Origin: Sphaerisporangium sp.
GTDB lineage: Bacteria > Actinomycetota > Actinomycetes > Streptosporangiales > Streptosporangiaceae
Length of the DNA stretch: 40,382 bases
Assembly: GCA_025964675.1 (NCBI GenBank)
Contig: JAOPYI010000269.1
Coordinates: 1-40,382 of the forward strand
Reading direction: 5' to 3'
The position numbers were made by a program, and so were the translations under genes. The notes beneath the pieces were generated by a model, which worked only from the letters and a program-made list of their open reading frames with translations, ran no database searches and was not told the origin of the DNA. Position 1 is the stretch's first letter. The number at the start of each line of letters is the position of its first letter. Below, piece after piece: positions 1-7,100 of the stretch.

Positions 1-660
1 ACCGGCCTGCGTACCCGGCTGGAGGAGGCGTTGCTCTATCCCGGCGACGTCGACCCCCACGAAACCATCCACGAGGCGTTGTCGGTCACCGATCGGCTGG
101 AGGCGATCGTCGATGACTTGCTGGTGCTGGCTCGCCTGCGCTCCGGCGACCCGGCGGCGCACGAGCCGGTCGACCTCGGTGCGCTGGTCACCGAGGAAGC
201 GGCAGCCCAGGCGGGTGGCGTGCCGGTGCACGTCCACGCCGACGGCGATGTGAAGATCCAAGGCAACCGCATCCAGCTGATCCGGGTCATCGACAACCTC
301 CTGGCCAACGCTCGGCGGCACGCCGGCACCAGAGTCGAGATCACAGCCGAGCGTGCGGACGGCCAGGCCGTGGTCACGGTGACCGACGACGGTGACGGCA
401 TCGCGCCACAGGACCGCGAACGCGTCTTCGAGCGCTTCGTCCGCCTGGACGACGGACGGCGCCGCGAACCCGGAGGCAGCGGGCTCGGCCTGGCCATCTC
501 CCGTGACATCGCCCACGCCCACCACGGAACCCTGCGGATCGAAGACGCGCCGCGAGGTGCGCGGTTCGTACTTCGGCTGCCGCTGATGGACACGATCGGG
601 CATCTGTCTATCCGCGAGGGTGTACTTCACTTCGTCGCCGACGACAGGCCCACAACATAG
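1..660 (+). CDS. Sensor histidine kinase, C-terminal part (gene enters from the left)
   Basis: The reading frame is open from the first base and ends at TAG 658-660, so the start lies outside the window. What remains is the tail of a HisKA dimerisation domain (TGLRTRLEEAL, the stretch after the phosphorylated His) and a complete HATPase_c domain. The ATP-binding boxes are clear: N box with DNLLANARRH, G1 with DDGDGIA, F box with FERFVRLDD and G2 with GGSGLGLAISRDI. It would autophosphorylate on a missing upstream His and pass the phosphate to a response regulator, probably OmpR-type as is usual for this kinase class. After the last HATPase strand (FVLRLPL) there is an unusual tail of about 25 residues that matches no domain I know. 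The kinase at 26640-27419 has a similar core. Family assignment is firm; the signal sensed cannot be seen. Confidence 0.93.
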   Translation, partial: TGLRTRLEEALLYPGDVDPHETIHEALSVTDRLEAIVDDLLVLARLRSGDPAAHEPVDLGALVTEEAAAQAGGVPVHVHADGDVKIQGNRIQLIRVIDNLLANARRHAGTRVEITAERADGQAVVTVTDDGDGIAPQDRERVFERFVRLDDGRRREPGGSGLGLAISRDIAHAHHGTLRIEDAPRGARFVLRLPLMDTIGHLSIREGVLHFVADDRPTT

Positions 661-683
661 TCTTCGGGCTTGCCGGAGGGATG

Positions 684-722
684 ACCTGTGGCCCCGGGCG
701 GCGATCGCCCGGGGCCACAGGT
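684..722. terminator. Bidirectional intrinsic terminator
   Basis: A perfect 17-bp inverted repeat (684-700 with 706-722) encloses a 5-nt loop. It sits between the convergent ends of the kinase (stop at 660) and the ThuA gene (stop at 729). There is no strong T tract, which is common for actinomycete terminators. Confidence 0.8.
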
Positions 723-728
723 GCTGTC

Positions 729-2321
729 TCAGCTTCCGTAGACCTCCATCTCGAAGAGGGAGTAGCCCCAGACGGTGGCGCGCTGGGTGCCGTAGAGGCG
801 GACGTAGCGGGCGCTGGCGGCGGTGAAGGTGATGTCGTCGGTACCGCCGTCGGATGTCGTGGTGGTGTAGGCGGTTGTCCAGGTGGTGCCGTTGGTCGAG
901 GTTTCTATGCGGTAGGCCTTGCCGTAGGCGGCTTCCCATTGGAGTTTGACCCGGTTGACCGATCGTGTGGCGCCGAGGTCGACGGAGATCCATTGGGGGT
1001 CGGAGAAGGCCGAGGACCAGCGGGTCGTGGTGTTGCCGTCCACGACGTTGGCGGGGGGGAAGGCGGCGTTCTCGGTGGAGGAGGCGGTGACCGGACGCCC
1101 AGCCGACAGCAGCCCGGTAGTGGGAGTGGGAGTCGGCGTGACGGTAGGCGTAGGCGTGGGTGTCGGCGTGGGTCCCTTGGTCAGGGTGAACTCGTCGAGG
1201 TCGAACAGCGACCCCGCGCCTCCGGTGAAGGCCAGGTACAGCGGGCCGCTGCCGGTCCCGGTCAGTGTGGTGGAGACGGACTGGAAGTTCTCCCAGCCGC
1301 CGGTCACCGGCACGGTCACCGATCCGAGGAGCGTGCCCGTGGCCGAGCCGGTCCGCACCTGGATGGTGCCGCCGACGCCCGCCGAGGCGATCCGCGCCGA
1401 GAAGCCCGTGGCCCCGGCCGTGTCGACCCCGGAGAAGCCGAGCCAGTCGCCGTTCTCGATGTAGCCGACCGCCTTGCCGCCGCGCGCGGCCGCCTTGTCC
1501 ACCACCTGGGTGCCGAACTGCGACGAGAAGTTCTCCGCCTGTAGCGCGGTAGACGGCGGCGGCCCGGAGCAGTTGGCGGTGACGACGCCCGCCGCGTACC
1601 GGATCCCGCCGAGCAGGTGGGCGCGGAACGCCGGTTCGGCGTACGACTCCTGCGTGTGGCCGAGCCCGGTGTACCAGGAGCGGCCGCCCCGGTAGGTCTG
1701 GCACCAGGCGATGGGATGGTCGGCGCCCATCGACCCGCCGGTGTACGTCGACTCGTCTAGCCGGGCGAGCACGTGGGCGACGTCGCGCGGGTTGGTGCGG
1801 TAGTTGTACAGCTCGTCGGTCCGCACCCAGGCGGCGGGGAGGTGCGCCGTCGAGGGATGCGTGGCGTCCTCCACCCGGACGGTGACCTGCTGGATGGCGG
1901 GGTGGGAGGCGAAGTACGCGCCGACGAGCCCGCCGTACCACGGCCAGTCGTACTCGGTGTCGGCGGCGGCGTGGACGCCCACGTAGCCTCCTCCCGCGGC
2001 GATGTAGGACTCGAACGCCGCCTGCTGGGTGGCGTCGAGCACGTCCCCGGTGGTGCTGAGGAAGATCACGGCCTTGTACTGTGCCAGGTTGGCGGTGGTG
2101 AACGCGGCGGCGTCCTCGGTGGCGTCGACGGTGAAGTTGTTCGCCGCGCCCAGCTCGCGCACGGTGGTGATGCCGACGGGGATCGAGTCGTGCCGGAACC
2201 CGGCCGTCTTGGAGAACACGAGGACCTTGTAGGCCGGATCGGCCGCCAGAGCGCTCGGCGCCCCGAGCCCGACGACGGCCACTACAAGGGCCGCCATCAG
2301 GGCGATGAGGAGCTTAGACAC
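729..2321 (-). CDS. Secreted ThuA-domain protein with CBM6 and discoidin (F5/8 type C) domains
   Basis: This 530-residue exported protein starts at GTG 2321. Residues 1-27 form a signal peptide ending in SALA|AD. Residues 30-250 are a ThuA-like domain, the flavodoxin/amidotransferase-like fold of trehalose-utilisation ThuA proteins, with FSKTAGFRHDSI near the start and GGGYVGVHAAADTEYDWPWYGGLVG further in. Residues 259-383 form a CBM6-like lectin domain (AENF, GYIENGDWLGF, LFDLDEF). Residues 384-402 are a Pro-Thr linker. Residues 403-530 are a discoidin domain. The start overlaps the stop of the sugar dehydrogenase gene by 8 nt, so the two genes are translationally coupled. ThuA proteins have been linked to 3-keto-sugar metabolism; a partnership with the extracellular dehydrogenase is my inference. 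Domain calls are strong, the substrate is unknown. Confidence 0.9.
   Translation of the reverse strand: MSKLLIALMAALVVAVVGLGAPSALAADPAYKVLVFSKTAGFRHDSIPVGITTVRELGAANNFTVDATEDAAAFTTANLAQYKAVIFLSTTGDVLDATQQAAFESYIAAGGGYVGVHAAADTEYDWPWYGGLVGAYFASHPAIQQVTVRVEDATHPSTAHLPAAWVRTDELYNYRTNPRDVAHVLARLDESTYTGGSMGADHPIAWCQTYRGGRSWYTGLGHTQESYAEPAFRAHLLGGIRYAAGVVTANCSGPPPSTALQAENFSSQFGTQVVDKAAARGGKAVGYIENGDWLGFSGVDTAGATGFSARIASAGVGGTIQVRTGSATGTLLGSVTVPVTGGWENFQSVSTTLTGTGSGPLYLAFTGGAGSLFDLDEFTLTKGPTPTPTPTPTVTPTPTPTTGLLSAGRPVTASSTENAAFPPANVVDGNTTTRWSSAFSDPQWISVDLGATRSVNRVKLQWEAAYGKAYRIETSTNGTTWTTAYTTTTSDGGTDDITFTAASARYVRLYGTQRATVWGYSLFEMEVYGS
732..1115 (-). repeat. Discoidin module, copy A
   Basis: The last 128 codons of the ThuA gene. 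It is the same module as 2317-2700 in the neighbouring gene, with about 106 of 128 residues identical by hand count. The preceding CBM6 domain is also shared, at lower identity. Confidence 0.85.
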
Positions 2322-5136
2322 CGTAGACCTCCATTTCCCAGAGGGAGTAGCCGTAGGCGGTGGCGCGTTGCGTGCCGTACATGCGTACGTAGCGGGCGGT
2401 GACGGCCGTGAAGGTCAGGTCGTCGGTGCCGCCGTCCGATGTGGTGGTGGTGTAGGCGGGTGTCCAGGTGGTGCCGTCGGTGGAGGTCTCGATGCGGTAC
2501 CCCTTGCCGTACGCGGCCTCCCAGGTGAGCTTGACCCGGTTGACGGAGCGGTTGGCCCCGAGGTCGATGTTGATCCACTGGGGGTCGGAGAAAGCCGAGG
2601 ACCAGCGGGTGCCGGCGTTGCCGTCCACCACGTTGGCGGCGGCGGTGCCGGCGTTCTCCACCGAGGAGGCCGTGACCGGGCGCCCCGCCGACAGCAGCCC
2701 CGAGGCCGGCGGCGGGGTGGTCGTCTGGGTGAAGGTGAAGTCGTCGAGGTCGAACAGCGCGCCCGCGCCGCCGGTGAACACCAGGTAGAGCTTGGTCGTG
2801 CCCGACGGGGCTCCGGACAGCGGAGCCGTGACGTTGGCGAAGGTCTCCCAGCCGCCGGTCACGGGGACGGTCGCGGTGCCGAGCAGCGTGCCGGTGGGGG
2901 AGCCCGCCCTGACCTGGATGGACCCGCCGACCCCGCCCGAGCTGATCCGGGCGCTGAACGCCGGGATGCCCGCCAGGACGTACGGGTCGAACTCGATCCA
3001 GTCGCCGTTCTCGATGTTGCCGACGGTCTTGGCGCCGTGGGCGGTCGCCTTGTCGAACAGCGCGATCCCCTGCGAGGTCGTGAAGTGCTCGGCCTGCCGG
3101 GTCCTCGGCTGCATGACGATCTGGGTGTGGGTCGTCAGGCCGCCCGCGTCGGTGTACTCGGCGTCCATGACGCCGAACAGGTTGGCGGCGCCGTCGTGCT
3201 CGCCGTTGAGCGGGGTCTGGATCGTGCCGGTGCAGCCGGTCGCCGTGGACAGCGGGTGACCGTGGTCGTCATGGCCCAGGATGTAGGTCATCTTGACCCG
3301 CGAGCAGTCGATCGTCGCGTCCTCGGGGTCGGTCGCGGTGATCCTGTACGGCACGCTGTCACCGAACGAGAAGACCTGGCCGTTGAGGGGGAGCGGGATG
3401 CTGACCGATGGCGCGGTGTTCCCGACGGTCACGGTGACGTTGGCCGTGGCGGTCTTGCCCGTGCTGTCCCTCACGGTCAGCGTGGCGATGTAGGTGCCGT
3501 TGGCGGTGTAGGTGTGGCTCGGGTTGGCCGCCGTCGAGGTGCCGCCGTCGCCGAATGCCCAGGAGAACGTGATGGCGTCGCCGTCGGGGTCGGACGAGCC
3601 GGCCGAGGAGAACGACACCGCGAGCGGTGTCTTTCCGGTGAGAGGTGTGGCCGACGCCGAGGCCAGAGGCGCTCGCCCGCCGGTGCCGCCGCCGATGTAC
3701 TCGATCCGGTAGAGCGCGGAGTCGGCGTTGCCGTTGAACCAGCCGGTGCCGTAGTCGAGCACGTACAGCGCGCCGTCGGGCCCGAAGGCCATGTCCATCA
3801 CCAGCTTGCCCGACCACGGGAACGGGCTGATCGTCCCGCGGCTGCCGTCGGCGTTGACCGTGATGTCCTTGATCCACTGGCGCTGTAGCTCACCGGCGAG
3901 GAAGTGGCCGTCGAGCGACTGGGGGAACTTGACCGGCGAGCTGATCGCGGTGTTGTAGCGGTACACCACGCCGCCCATCGGCGACTCGGCCCCGCAGCCG
4001 AACTCCGGCAGGTTGCAGCCGTCGTAGCTGATCCACGCGGCCTTGGCCGGCGGGAGCTTGGTCTGCCCGGTGTTGTTGCGCGAGCTGTTGGTGGGGCCGC
4101 CCGCGCAGTCGTACTTGGCGCCGATCGCCCCGGTGGCGTAGTCGTAGTGCGCGTAGGTGTCGGCGGGGGTGTTGTTACCGGTGCAGTACGGCCAGCCGAA
4201 GAAGCCCGGCCCGGTGATGCGGTCGAACTCGACCTGCCCGCCCGGCCCGCGCGCCCCCGCGGCGCCGGCGTCGGGGCCGTAGTCGCCGAGGTAGACCACG
4301 CCAGTGGCCTTGTCGACGCTCATCCTGAACGGGTTGCGGAAGCCCATCGCGTAGATCTCGGGTCTGGTGCCCGCCGTGCCCGGGGCGAACATGTTGCCCG
4401 CGGGGATGGAGTACGAGCCGTCGGCGTTCACCTTGATCCGCAGCACCTTGCCACGCAGGTCGTTGGTGTTGGCGGCGCCGCGCTGCGCGTCGAGGGCCGG
4501 GTTGCGGGTGGGCCGGTCGTCCATCGGGGCGTAGCCGTCGTTGAAGCCGGGCTCGGTGTCGTCGCCCGTGGTGAGGTAGAGGTTGCCGGCGGCGTCGAAG
4601 TCGATGTCGCCTCCGACGTGGCAGCAGAAGCCCCGGCTGGTCTTCACCTCGAGGACGGACTTCTCGCTCGCGGTGTCGAGCGTGTTGTCGGCGTTCAGCT
4701 TGAAGCGCGACAGCCGGTTGACCCCGTCGAAGCGGGCGAAGTCGGCCGCGGTCCCGTCCAGCGGGGCGCCGTTCGGCGGGGTGTTCAGCGGCGGGGCGTA
4801 GTACAGGTAGATGAACCGGTTGGAGGCGAAGCCGGGGTCGACGCCGACGCCCTGCAGGCCCTCCTCGTCGTTGAAGTACACCGAGAGCTTGCCCGAGACC
4901 TTGGTGTTCCCGGCGGCGTCGGTGACACGGAGCGTGCCGTCGCGGGCGGTGTGCACGACGGTGCGGTCGGGCAGCACGGCCATGGACATGGGCTCGCCCA
5001 CCTCGGCGACACCCTTGGCCAGGGTGACCTGCTGGAACTGGGCCGGGTCGACCGGCGCGGCGAGCGCCGGTAGCGGTTGCACGAGCAGGGCCAGTGCCAC
5101 GAGCGTGGCACCGGCCCATCGGCGGATCGATGGCAT
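2314..5136 (-). CDS. Secreted PQQ-dependent sugar dehydrogenase (GSDH type) with PKD, CBM6 and discoidin domains
   Basis: This 940-residue protein has a signal peptide at about residues 1-26 (ALAAP). Residues 30-480 form a glucose/sorbosone dehydrogenase beta-propeller, with repeats such as VGEPMSMAVLPDRTVV, HVGGDIDFDAAGNLYLTTGDD and YAMGFRNPFRMSVDKATG. A PKD domain follows at about 490-575 (SSAGSSDPDGDAITFSWAFGDG), then an Ig-like spacer, CBM6 at about 680-805 and discoidin at 813-940. Such enzymes oxidise aldoses with PQQ and calcium; here that would happen outside the cell, anchored to polysaccharide by the lectin domains. It is the first gene of a two-gene operon with the ThuA protein. 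No good Shine-Dalgarno precedes the ATG at 5136. Its leader has a C-rich run like that before the GH16 gene. Family is clear, substrate is not. Confidence 0.9.
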   Translation of the reverse strand: MPSIRRWAGATLVALALLVQPLPALAAPVDPAQFQQVTLAKGVAEVGEPMSMAVLPDRTVVHTARDGTLRVTDAAGNTKVSGKLSVYFNDEEGLQGVGVDPGFASNRFIYLYYAPPLNTPPNGAPLDGTAADFARFDGVNRLSRFKLNADNTLDTASEKSVLEVKTSRGFCCHVGGDIDFDAAGNLYLTTGDDTEPGFNDGYAPMDDRPTRNPALDAQRGAANTNDLRGKVLRIKVNADGSYSIPAGNMFAPGTAGTRPEIYAMGFRNPFRMSVDKATGVVYLGDYGPDAGAAGARGPGGQVEFDRITGPGFFGWPYCTGNNTPADTYAHYDYATGAIGAKYDCAGGPTNSSRNNTGQTKLPPAKAAWISYDGCNLPEFGCGAESPMGGVVYRYNTAISSPVKFPQSLDGHFLAGELQRQWIKDITVNADGSRGTISPFPWSGKLVMDMAFGPDGALYVLDYGTGWFNGNADSALYRIEYIGGGTGGRAPLASASATPLTGKTPLAVSFSSAGSSDPDGDAITFSWAFGDGGTSTAANPSHTYTANGTYIATLTVRDSTGKTATANVTVTVGNTAPSVSIPLPLNGQVFSFGDSVPYRITATDPEDATIDCSRVKMTYILGHDDHGHPLSTATGCTGTIQTPLNGEHDGAANLFGVMDAEYTDAGGLTTHTQIVMQPRTRQAEHFTTSQGIALFDKATAHGAKTVGNIENGDWIEFDPYVLAGIPAFSARISSGGVGGSIQVRAGSPTGTLLGTATVPVTGGWETFANVTAPLSGAPSGTTKLYLVFTGGAGALFDLDDFTFTQTTTPPPASGLLSAGRPVTASSVENAGTAAANVVDGNAGTRWSSAFSDPQWINIDLGANRSVNRVKLTWEAAYGKGYRIETSTDGTTWTPAYTTTTSDGGTDDLTFTAVTARYVRMYGTQRATAYGYSLWEMEVYGV
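2317..2700 (-). repeat. Discoidin module, copy B
   Basis: The last 128 codons of the sugar dehydrogenase gene, collinear with copy A at 732-1115 and about 83% identical at protein level. The CBM6 domain just before it is also shared, so the whole tail seems to have been duplicated between the two genes. Confidence 0.85.
2328..2332 (-). promoter_or_regulatory. Ribosome binding site of the ThuA gene, inside the upstream coding sequence
   Basis: GGAGG, six bases before the GTG at 2321. It is made by the codons for Met-Glu-Val in the EMEVYG motif that ends the discoidin domain of the upstream gene. It decides the GTG start and couples translation of the two genes. Confidence 0.75.
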
Positions 5137-5162
5137 GGCGGCATCCAGGGGGGTGGGGGGTG

Positions 5163-5192
5163 ACCGGGGTCCCGCCGGCGCGGGACCCCGGT
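5163..5192 (-). terminator. Hairpin between the GH16 remnant and the dehydrogenase gene
   Basis: A perfect 13-bp stem (5163-5175 with 5180-5192) with a 4-nt loop, six bases after the stop of the remnant at 5198. It probably ended the ancestral GH16 transcript and may now attenuate read-through into the dehydrogenase-ThuA operon, for which I see no separate promoter. Confidence 0.65.
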
Positions 5193-5197
5193 GGCGC

Positions 5198-5352
5198 TCA
5201 CTGGTAGACGCGGACGTAGTGGACGGGCATCTTCTGCGGGAAGACGGCTGTCGGCCGCCACGGCGGGGACGACGTGAAGCAGGATGTGATCAGGATGATC
5301 GCGGCGGCGACGAGCAAACCCGATACCGGCCTGGGCTGCGGGAAGAACGCAC
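5198..5352 (-). pseudogene. Frameshifted remnant of a secreted GH16-type glucanase
   Basis: Read on the minus strand, GAGGAG precedes a GTG at 5352 that opens a frame closed after 20 codons. One frame over there is a hydrophobic export segment with a lipobox-like end (GLLVAAAIILITSC). It runs on into a C-terminus ending PVHYVRVYQ and the stop at 5198. The same ending (VDYVRVYQ) closes the intact GH16 enzyme at 18074. The distance from GTG to stop is 155 nt, not a multiple of three. The simplest reading is a GH16 gene that lost nearly all of its catalytic part and carries a frameshift. A real short lipoprotein of about 45 residues starting at a TTG is the alternative. Its promoter and operator are intact. 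Confidence 0.55.
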
Positions 5353-5382
5353 GGCGTCTCCTCGTGATGCAGGGGTGGTTCG

Positions 5383-5394
5383 GGGAGCGCTCCC
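5383..5394. promoter_or_regulatory. LacI-family operator 1 (CebR/CelR-type box)
   Basis: Perfect 12-bp palindrome GGGAGCGCTCCC, eight bases downstream of the predicted -10 of the minus-strand promoter. CebR of Streptomyces and CelR of Thermobifida bind TGGGAGCGCTCCCA. The regulators at 10341 and 11354 are the natural candidates here. Confidence 0.75.
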
Positions 5395-5402
5395 GGAGAT
5401 CG

Positions 5403-5432
5403 AGCGTGCGCTCTTCTGTAAGGAACTGTCAA
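5403..5432 (-). promoter_or_regulatory. Promoter reading left (GH16 remnant and dehydrogenase-ThuA genes)
   Basis: On the minus strand the -35 is TTGACA (5427-5432), the spacer 18 nt and the -10 CACGCT (5403-5408). GGTTAATT lies just upstream (5439-5446). An imperfect operator (GAGCGTGCGCTC, 5402-5413) covers the -10. The layout matches the GH16 promoter at 16229-16292 element by element. Confidence 0.6.
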
Positions 5433-5493
5433 GGGCCCAATTAACCGGGAGGAAACGTTGCGCACATTCGTTTGCAACCTGTGATGCGATGCC

Positions 5494-5505
5494 GAGAGCG
5501 CTCTC
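5494..5505. promoter_or_regulatory. LacI-family operator 2
   Basis: Perfect 12-bp palindrome GAGAGCGCTCTC in the middle of the divergent control region, a one-base variant per half-site of the CebR-type box. Confidence 0.65.
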
Positions 5506-5565
5506 AAAGTGCTCTGACTATATGAATCAAGGCCCTCTGATCTGCGAAAACACTGAGAGAACGCA

Positions 5566-5577
5566 GAGAGCGCTCCC
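5566..5577. promoter_or_regulatory. LacI-family operator 3
   Basis: GAGAGCGCTCCC, the same box with one mismatched pair. It is identical to the operator at 16281-16292 in front of the GH16 gene. Confidence 0.65.
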
Positions 5578-5632
5578 TGGGCAAGGGCCGGATCGCACGG
5601 TCAGGTCACGACGATCGTTACCCGCCGACCCG

Positions 5633-5662
5633 TTGACACGAGGGTCGAAGCCGAAAGACCCT
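5633..5662 (+). promoter_or_regulatory. Promoter of the sugar importer operon
   Basis: TTGACA (5633-5638), an 18-nt spacer, then GACCCT (5657-5662), which keeps the A and final T of a -10 box. Operator 4 starts five bases downstream, so a bound repressor would cover the start site. Confidence 0.5.
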
Positions 5663-5666
5663 TCAC

Positions 5667-5680
5667 AGGGAGCGCTCCCT
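5667..5680. promoter_or_regulatory. LacI-family operator 4
   Basis: Perfect 14-bp palindrome AGGGAGCGCTCCCT, the best match in the window to the CebR/CelR consensus. It lies 33 bases before the start of the binding-protein gene. Confidence 0.8.
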
Positions 5681-5713
5681 CCATGATCGTTAATAGCCCC
5701 CCAGGGAGGGTCT

Positions 5714-7021
5714 ATGGGCAAGCTTCGCCCCGGGATGGTCACCCCGCTGCTCGCCGCCATACTGGCTGTCAGCGTGACGGCCTGCGGTGGCAGTGGCGGC
5801 GGTACGGGCACAGGCGCCTCGTCCGGCGCTTCTCAGCCCGCCGAGAAGATCAAATTGACTGTCGCGCTGTTCAGCGACTTCCACTTCGCGCCGCTGTACG
5901 AAGAGTTCAAGAAGACGCACCCGAATGTCGAGATCGTCGAGCGCCGGGCGCAGTTCAACGACCACCACACCAACCTCACCACGCAGCTGGCCACGGGGGC
6001 GGGCGCTGCCGACGTCGAGGCGGTCGAAGCGGGTTACATCGCGACCTTCACCCCGCTGGCCGACAAGTTCTACAACCTCACCGACTACGGCCTCGGCAAG
6101 CGCCAGAGCGACTACCTCGACTGGAAGTGGAAGCAGGGCCTGTCCACCGACGGCACCAAGCTTCTCGGCCTCGGCACCGACATCGGCGGGCTCGCCATGT
6201 GCTACCGCACCGACCTGTTCAAGAAGGCGGGCCTGCCCACCGGCCGCGACGAGGTTTCCAAGCTCTGGCCCACCTGGGAGGCCTACCTCGAGGCGGGCAA
6301 GAAGTTCATCGCCGCCAAGGTGCCCGGCGCCAAGTGGTTCGACGGACCCGGTGAGAACTTCCGCGCCATGGTCGACCAGGCCCCCGTCGGGTTCTACGAC
6401 GACCAGAACACTCTCATCGCCGGCACCAACCCCGACGTGAAGAAGGCGTTCGACCTGTCGGCTCAGATGATCCAGGCCGACGAGTCGGCCAAGCTCAACG
6501 CCTTCAGCCCTCCGTGGAACACCGGCCTCACCAAGGGCTCGTTCGCCACCATCATCTGCCCGTCGTGGAAGACCGGCAGCATCAAGGACGCCGCTCCCAC
6601 CACGGCCGGCAAGTGGGACGTGGCCGCGGTGCCCGGCGGTGGTGGCGGCAACCAGGGCGGTACCCACCTGATGGCCCCCAAGCAGGGTAAGCACCCCAAG
6701 GAGGCCGCTGAGCTGATCGACCTGCTGACCAACAAGGACACCCAGCTCAAGCTCTTCACCGACGCGGGGGCCCTACCCTCCATCCCCGCGCTCTACGACG
6801 ACCCGACCATCACCGGGTACGTCAACTCGTTCTTCAGCGACGCCCCAACGGGCAAGATCTTCACCGACGCCGCCAAGGCGCTCAAGCCGCAGCACGTGGG
6901 CCCGAAGGCAGGCGACGTCCTCACGGCGTTCGGCAACGCCCTCCAGCGCATCGAGCAGGGCAAGCAGACTCCTGACGCGTCGTGGACGCAGGCGCTCAAG
7001 GATCTCGACAGGATCAAGTAG
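5714..7021 (+). CDS. Sugar-binding lipoprotein of an ABC importer (family 1, CebE-like)
   Basis: The protein has 435 residues. The N-terminus (residues 1-25) is a lipoprotein signal with lipobox VTAC followed by a Gly/Ser-rich tether. The rest is a family 1 extracellular solute-binding protein, with LTVALFSDFHFAPLYEEF near the start and GTDIGGLAMCYRTDLFKKAGLP in the middle. GGGAGGG at 5704-5710 supports the ATG at 5714. It is the first gene of an operon with two permeases, a GH1 beta-glucosidase and two LacI regulators, the same order of functions as the Streptomyces cebEFG-bglC cluster. The GH16 and GH55-like enzymes nearby make laminaribiose or short beta-1,3-gluco-oligosaccharides more likely ligands than cellobiose, but sequence alone cannot decide. 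Operator 4 lies just upstream. Confidence 0.92.
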   Translation: MGKLRPGMVTPLLAAILAVSVTACGGSGGGTGTGASSGASQPAEKIKLTVALFSDFHFAPLYEEFKKTHPNVEIVERRAQFNDHHTNLTTQLATGAGAADVEAVEAGYIATFTPLADKFYNLTDYGLGKRQSDYLDWKWKQGLSTDGTKLLGLGTDIGGLAMCYRTDLFKKAGLPTGRDEVSKLWPTWEAYLEAGKKFIAAKVPGAKWFDGPGENFRAMVDQAPVGFYDDQNTLIAGTNPDVKKAFDLSAQMIQADESAKLNAFSPPWNTGLTKGSFATIICPSWKTGSIKDAAPTTAGKWDVAAVPGGGGGNQGGTHLMAPKQGKHPKEAAELIDLLTNKDTQLKLFTDAGALPSIPALYDDPTITGYVNSFFSDAPTGKIFTDAAKALKPQHVGPKAGDVLTAFGNALQRIEQGKQTPDASWTQALKDLDRIK

Positions 7022-7030
7022 CCGCCGGAG

Positions 7031-7061
7031 GTGGCCGGCCCGGTACCAGCGGGCCGGCCAC
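7031..7061 (+). terminator. Intercistronic hairpin after the binding-protein gene
   Basis: A perfect 12-bp stem (7031-7042 with 7050-7061) with a 7-nt loop, between the binding-protein gene and the first permease gene. Since the operon clearly continues, it is more likely a partial terminator or RNA-stability element that keeps the lipoprotein more abundant than the permeases. Confidence 0.6.
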
Positions 7062-7100
7062 GCCCCTGCCATATCCGTCGGCCTGCCGAAAGGAGCTGCC

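Noticed and set aside
1129-1176. GGCGTN-type short tandem repeat
   Set aside because: It encodes the Pro-Thr linker of the ThuA protein and needs no further explanation.
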